Shown here one piece after another: positions 6,506 through 9,534 of a DNA stretch of 9,534 nucleotides. Below the pieces are notes generated by a model that was not told where the DNA came from, searched no databases, and was given only the letters and a program-made list of their open reading frames with translations. Both the position numbers and the translations under genes were made by a program. The number at the start of each line of letters is the position of its first letter. The first letter of the stretch is position 1. Origin of the DNA: Actinomycetota bacterium (lineage in GTDB: Bacteria > Actinomycetota > AC-67); the NCBI GenBank assembly GCA_005883175.1, contig VAYV01000046.1:1-9534 (forward strand), in the 5' to 3' direction.

Positions 6506-7669
6506 GTGGACGCAACCAAGGTTCTCGAAGGCGTCACCACGATCGCAGAAACGTTCGCGGCCGATCGAGCAGCCCGCCAGAAGCGCCGCTCGCTCGACCC
6601 GGCGGATTTCGCCGCGCTGCGCGATGCCGGCTTCACGTTGACGGGCATTCCTGCCGACGCGGGCGGGATCTGGCGCGACGTCCGCACGTCGACTCGCGAC
6701 GTCGCCGAGATCCTGCGCGCGCTCGCCCACGGAGATTCGTCGGTCGCGCTCGTTTCCTCGATGCATCCGGCCGTGCTGTCGTTCTGGCTCGCAACTGCCG
6801 ACGTGCCGGCGGATCATTCGGACGCATGGCGCGCGCAGCGCGCGTGGGTGTTCGAGCAAGCCTCGCGTGAGTGGTTCGGAACGATCACCTCCGAGCCGGG
6901 CTCCGGCGGCGACGTCGGCAAGACGAAGTCGGCCGCCGCGCGCGACGGCGACGGCTACCGGTTGACGGGGCAGAAGCACTTCGGCTCCGGATCGGGCGTC
7001 ACGTCCTTCATGCTGACGACCGGCCTCCCCGACGGCGAGACGGAGCCCGACTGGTTCTTCCTCGACGTTCGCGGCGTGCTGTGGGACGGCTCGAAAGGGA
7101 TCAAGCTCGTCGCCGAGTGGGACGGACACGGCATGGTCGCGACGCAGAGCCACGGCATGTCGTTCGAGAGGTTCCCCGCCACACGCTTCGCGTGGCCCGG
7201 GAACTGGCGCGCGATCTCCGACGCAGCCGCGCCGTTCGTCGGCTCGCTGTTCACCGCCGTCGTGCTCGGCATCGTGCAAACCGCAGTGGAGGCCGCGCGC
7301 GGGCAGCTGGGCAAGGATCCCCAAGCGTTGCGGCCGTACGAGCAGCTGGAGTGGACGCGCGCGGAATCGGAGGCGTGGCTCGCCGAGCAGGCGTATGAAG
7401 GGATGCTCCGCGCGGTTGAGACCAAGTCCCACCCCCACCGGGACGTCCTCATGGGGAAGGAGACGGTCGCCGGACTCGCGGAGTCGTGCTTGCTTCGTAT
7501 CTGTCGCGTGATCGGCGGCGGCACGTTCGCACGGCACTCGCCTTTCGGCAACTGGTTCGAAGATGTGCGCGCGCTCGGCTTCCTCCGGCCGCCGTGGGGC
7601 CTCGCGTACGACGCGCTGTTCGCGTCGGCCTGGAGCGAGGGCGGCTCGGGATACTTCGGCACGAAGTAG
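6506..7669 (+). CDS. Acyl-CoA dehydrogenase-fold flavoprotein, possibly a monooxygenase
   Basis: The 387-residue protein has the three-part acyl-CoA dehydrogenase fold: an N-terminal helical domain (about 1-120), a middle beta domain with the flavin/substrate loop TSEPGSGGD (128-136) and GYRLTGQKHFGSGSG (150-164), and a C-terminal four-helix domain (about 235-385, Acyl-CoA_dh_2-like). The end of the last domain reads SPFGNWFEDVRALGFLRPP, where dehydrogenases have the FAD-contacting RDVR-type motif. The YEG-type segment carrying the catalytic Glu in classical dehydrogenases is replaced by PPWGLAYDALF, without Glu. GxKHFxxGS wording resembles the DszC/SfnB group of reduced-flavin monooxygenases. 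Function as a monooxygenase is therefore an inference and dehydrogenation remains possible. It starts with GTG two bases after the oxidase stop, with no clear ribosome site, so translational coupling is likely. It is followed 9 bp later by a 66-residue protein. Confidence 0.87.
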   Translation: MDATKVLEGVTTIAETFAADRAARQKRRSLDPADFAALRDAGFTLTGIPADAGGIWRDVRTSTRDVAEILRALAHGDSSVALVSSMHPAVLSFWLATADVPADHSDAWRAQRAWVFEQASREWFGTITSEPGSGGDVGKTKSAAARDGDGYRLTGQKHFGSGSGVTSFMLTTGLPDGETEPDWFFLDVRGVLWDGSKGIKLVAEWDGHGMVATQSHGMSFERFPATRFAWPGNWRAISDAAAPFVGSLFTAVVLGIVQTAVEAARGQLGKDPQALRPYEQLEWTRAESEAWLAEQAYEGMLRAVETKSHPHRDVLMGKETVAGLAESCLLRICRVIGGGTFARHSPFGNWFEDVRALGFLRPPWGLAYDALFASAWSEGGSGYFGTK

Positions 7670-7678
7670 GCTTCGATC

Positions 7679-7879
7679 ATGGCTGAGGACTTCGAGGTAG
7701 GAGAGCGCGTCGAGATCGCCGAGATCCGCGACGGCGAGATCCCCGACGACGCGCTCGGCGCGCGCGGCACGATCCAGTGGGTGACGCCCGGCTTCGCCGG
7801 CGAGCGCGGCTACGTCGAGGTCGTGCTCGACGACGGGCGTGTGTTCCAGTTCCAGAACAAAGAGCTGCGCCGCATCTGA
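7679..7879 (+). CDS. Small hypothetical protein, possible SH3-like beta-barrel
   Basis: The 66-residue protein is not recognised as a named family. Seen: no signal peptide, membrane segment or cysteine. The chain is strongly charged (many Asp/Glu in the first half) with alternating hydrophobic residues: VGERVEIAEI, GTIQWVTPG, YVEVVLDDGRVFQFQNKELR. Four or five short strands separated by Gly/Asp turns, with the GxRVxI...GTI pattern, recall KOW/SH3-like barrels that bind RNA or protein; this is inference from pattern only. The ATG at 7679 lies 9 bases after the flavoprotein TAG, with only TAGG as a possible ribosome site, so it belongs to the oxidase/flavoprotein unit. It might be an accessory or unrelated housekeeping protein. 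Its coding potential is supported by context and by a clean start and stop. It converges on the lysozyme gene with 7 bases between stops. Confidence 0.65.
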   Translation: MAEDFEVGERVEIAEIRDGEIPDDALGARGTIQWVTPGFAGERGYVEVVLDDGRVFQFQNKELRRI

Positions 7880-7886
7880 GACCTCG

Positions 7887-8652
7887 TCACGGGTGACCCA
7901 GGCGGAGCAGCCGCTCGAAATCTTTCGTCGTGCCGATGAACGCGTCGAGGTCGATCAGCTTGCCCACGCCGGCCACGCGGCCGTTCCCCGCGTACTGCCA
8001 GAACGTGAGCGCGGGGAACGAACCAACCGGCGGTCCGGTGATCACCTCACGTACCCACAGCGGGTACCCGGAGAAGTACCGCTGCACGATGCGCGCGTAC
8101 GACGCGCCGTTGACGTAGATGATGGGCTTGCGGCGCGTGACCGACTCGACGTCGTTCAAGAAGATCCGCAGCTGCTGCCGGATGACGGCATACGACGGGC
8201 GGTGCTTGCAGTTGCCGGCGAATTCGATGTCGACGCCGGCCGGCAGCTCGCCGGTGTCGGGCAGGAAGCGAAGGAAGTTCTGCGCCTGCTCGTCTCCCCC
8301 GCTGCAGAAGCTGAAGAAGTGATAGGGCGCGCGCGCGATCAGCCCACTCGTCGCAGTCCAGTTCTGAAGGAACCTCGCGTCGTGCGTGTGCGCTCCCTCA
8401 GTCGCTTTGATGAACGCGAACCCGAGCGTCCCCGCAGACACCAGCTGAGGCCAATCGATAGCCCCCTGGAAGGAGGAGACGTCGACGCCGCGCACGGGAT
8501 AGTCCTGGAGGCTCGGATTGTTAGGCCGGATGTAGCCGTGGCGGTAGAGGGTGACGACCGCGAAAGCCCCCACCGACGAGGACGGCGACGACGAGGAGCC
8601 GGCCGACGAGGCGGCGCGAGCGCCTCCGTACGCGTCTCGCGCCGCTTCGCAC
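7887..8652 (-). CDS. GH25 lysozyme (N-acetylmuramidase) with N-terminal membrane anchor; apparent one-base frameshift
   Basis: This is a glycoside hydrolase family 25 enzyme, which cuts MurNAc-GlcNAc bonds of peptidoglycan outside the membrane. Numbering after correction gives 254 residues. A basic start (MRSGARRVRRRSRR) leads into a membrane segment LVGRLLVVAVLVGGAFAVV (15-33). The catalytic domain begins at RGVDVSSFQG (54-63, D57), followed by FIKATEG (80-86), YHFFSF (110-115), VDIEF (140-144; D141 and E143 are the catalytic pair), PIIYVNGASY (176-185) and LTFWQYAGNG (215-224) with the closing DLDAF (235-239). The anchor (from GTG 8652) and the enzyme are in different frames. Removing one C from the C5 run at 8567-8571 joins them. 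Uncorrected, the enzyme frame could start at GTG 8573 but would have no export signal. It follows the surface protein gene by 19 bp. Confidence 0.85.
7982..8020. repeat. Inverted repeat, 11-bp perfect arms, inside the lysozyme gene
   Basis: CGTTCCCCGCG (7982-7992) and CGCGGGGAACG (8010-8020) are exact complements separated by 17 bases. In the mRNA this would form a strong GC-rich hairpin about 100-130 bases before the stop codon. It lies over the conserved F-P-A-L-T-F-W-Q-Y-A-G-N segment, so coding constraint explains part of it. There is no T-tract, so it is not an intrinsic terminator. Confidence 0.5.
8567..8571 (-). other. C5 homopolymer, probable frameshift site in the lysozyme gene
   Basis: On the minus strand the run is GGGGG between codons for V-L-V-G and A-F-A-V-V. 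With four G the anchor segment and the GH25 domain read continuously. With five they are in separate frames, and the enzyme frame upstream of the run encodes only a Ser/Ala-rich stretch unlike any leader. It could be a sequencing error, a real mutation or a phase-variable tract, although a run of five is short for the last. Confidence 0.6.
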
Positions 8653-8671
8653 TCGGTAACGCTATGCAGGG

Positions 8672-9534
8672 TCAGACGACCCGGCGCAAGCTCCTTGTGA
8701 TCAGGGCCGCGAGCATCAACAACAGGAGAGCAGGAATGACCGTTGCCGCCGGAAGTCCGGTCGCCGCCAGGATCCGTTTCCCCTCCACGGTCGTCGGCTG
8801 CGTTCCGCTGCGCGGAGATGAGCCACCCGACGAGCCCCTCGGCGACGAGCTGCTCGTCGAGGCCGACGACGCCTTCGGGGCGTGGCCCGGAACGACCGCT
8901 TGCGAGATCTTCGCCTTCGAGCCGAAGTCGAACACCCACGCGCCGCGTCCGTACGCGCCGCCGAGGACGTAGCGGCCGGTCTGATCGAGTTTCATGCTCC
9001 GGAACGGAACCTGCGGGAGTCCAACGCCGAGACGGTGCCAGCGCCCACTGCCCGCCTTCGAGATGAAGATGCCGACGTCGTTGGCGACGATCAGGCCTCC
9101 GTCGCGCCACGCGATCGCGTGCGCATCGGCGCGCGGCAGGTCGCCGGTGATGTCGGTGAACGTGTTGCCGGCGTCGTGGCTGACCATGACCTTCTGCACG
9201 CCGGTTCGGGCGGGGTCGGCCTCGAGCAGCAGGTACTGCCGCAGCGTGACGTAGATCGTCTTGGGGTCGTGCGGGTCGACCGCGATGCCGCTGATCTGCT
9301 GGTGGGGGAGGCCCTGGCCCTTCGCCATGTGCCAGCAGGCCGTGCTGGCTTCGGCCGCCTTGCACTTGGGCGCGACGTTCGTCGCGATCGCCGCGTGCAC
9401 CTTCTCGGGCGTCGCAACCGAGCCGTCGGCCAGCTTGGGCCGGCACGTCGAGCACAGCGCGACGTACGACACGGGCCCCGCCGTGTACACGGCACTGGAG
9501 TCCCACGGGCCCGTCGGCACGGTGGGCGGCGTGA
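8672..9534 (-). CDS. Surface-anchored BNR/Asp-box repeat protein, C-terminal part (runs off the right edge)
   Basis: The frame is open to the window end, so the N-terminus is missing; the GTG at 9520 is probably internal. Seen: ISGIAVDPHDPKTIYVTL (about 9235-9292) and the Asp-box SHDAGNTFTD (from 9181) followed by GDLP, then AIAWRDGGLIVAND and GGAYGRGAWVF. This is the usual phrasing of BNR/sortilin/Ycf48-like beta-propeller blades. Four Cys (a CSTC pair and two more) precede the blades. After the blades come a Ser/Gly/Pro-rich spacer, LAATG (8756-8770), a hydrophobic segment (PALLLLMLAALI) and the basic tail RSLRR. LAXTG plus hydrophobic segment plus basic tail is the sorting signal used by class E sortases in high-GC Gram-positive bacteria. 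It is therefore inferred to be cell-wall attached, acting in binding or glycan recognition. Sialidase activity cannot be claimed from one Asp-box. The lysozyme gene follows 19 bp downstream. Confidence 0.8.
   Translation of the reverse strand, partial: TPPTVPTGPWDSSAVYTAGPVSYVALCSTCRPKLADGSVATPEKVHAAIATNVAPKCKAAEASTACWHMAKGQGLPHQQISGIAVDPHDPKTIYVTLRQYLLLEADPARTGVQKVMVSHDAGNTFTDITGDLPRADAHAIAWRDGGLIVANDVGIFISKAGSGRWHRLGVGLPQVPFRSMKLDQTGRYVLGGAYGRGAWVFDFGSKAKISQAVVPGHAPKASSASTSSSSPRGSSGGSSPRSGTQPTTVEGKRILAATGLPAATVIPALLLLMLAALITRSLRRVV
8756..8770 (-). other. LAATG cell-wall sorting motif (within the surface protein)
   Basis: The codons read L-A-A-T-G, 28 residues before the stop. They are followed by a hydrophobic stretch of about 17 residues and R-S-L-R-R. 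A second Leu-Pro (L-P-A-A-T) overlaps just after, but LAATG fits the LAXTG pattern of class E sortase substrates best. No sortase gene lies in the window. Confidence 0.55.

Noticed and set aside
5226..6515. Minus-strand open frame of 429 codons opposite the FAD oxidase
   Set aside because: It is an Arg/Val/His-rich shadow without motifs. The plus strand has a strong ribosome site and clear FAD-binding and BBE motifs.
6479..7537. Minus-strand open frame of 352 codons opposite the flavoprotein
   Set aside because: It is an antisense shadow: low-complexity Arg/Ala/Gly composition and no recognisable domain.
7886..7897. GTCAC-GG-GTGAC inverted repeat at the convergent gene ends
   Set aside because: The 2-base loop is too tight and no T-tract follows on either strand. 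It overlaps the lysozyme stop codon.
8653..9506. Extension of the lysozyme frame upstream as one 539-residue protein
   Set aside because: The upstream part is out-of-frame sequence of the BNR protein. It stays open only because of base composition. The real domain begins with the anchor near 8652.

Overview
The window is very GC-rich DNA, dense with GCGCGC and GATCG-type words. It uses GTG (and possibly TTG) starts, gene gaps are short, and intergenic space is almost absent. The gene content (class III cyclase/STAND ATPase/TPR signalling protein, Leu/Ile/Val-type receptors with Ser/Thr-rich linkers, an LAXTG-type surface protein, a membrane-anchored GH25 lysozyme) suggests a Gram-positive, high-GC bacterium. 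The most likely source is an Actinomycetota lineage, possibly uncultured; this placement is inferred from family content only.

Left half, minus strand, read from about 5037 down to 1: a short-chain dehydrogenase/reductase, then a cyclase/ATPase/TPR regulator, then two tandem paralogous ABC-type substrate-binding receptors, the second cut by the window edge. Gaps are 28, 65 and 40 bp, so the four could form one transcription unit. The regulator is broken. Its N-terminal cyclase plus the start of the P-loop is in one frame, and the rest of the ATPase and the TPR array is in another. The Walker A lysine and the residues normally after it are missing at the junction near 3465.

Right-centre, plus strand, 5142 to 7879: a compact three-gene unit with gaps of 2 and 9 bp. 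It encodes a berberine-bridge-type FAD oxidase with a visible histidyl-FAD motif, an acyl-CoA-dehydrogenase-fold flavoprotein that appears to lack the dehydrogenase Glu, and a 66-residue small basic/acidic protein. It diverges from the SDR across a 104-bp intergenic region holding a candidate promoter and a palindrome over the predicted start of transcription.

Right end, minus strand, 9534 down to 7887: a cell-surface pair. First comes the C-terminal part of a BNR/Asp-box beta-propeller-like protein ending in an LAATG sorting signal, a membrane segment and a basic tail. Nineteen bp later comes a GH25 lysozyme with an N-terminal membrane anchor. Reading that anchor requires correcting one base in a C5 run at 8567-8571. 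This gene converges on the plus-strand unit with a 7-bp gap.

No tRNA, rRNA, CRISPR array, insertion sequence or convincing intrinsic terminator was seen, and no stretch longer than about 300 bp lacks a gene. Nothing here amounts to a clear new defence or mobile system. The points most worth checking are the two lesions (regulator and lysozyme), the paired flavoenzymes, and the LAXTG surface protein.
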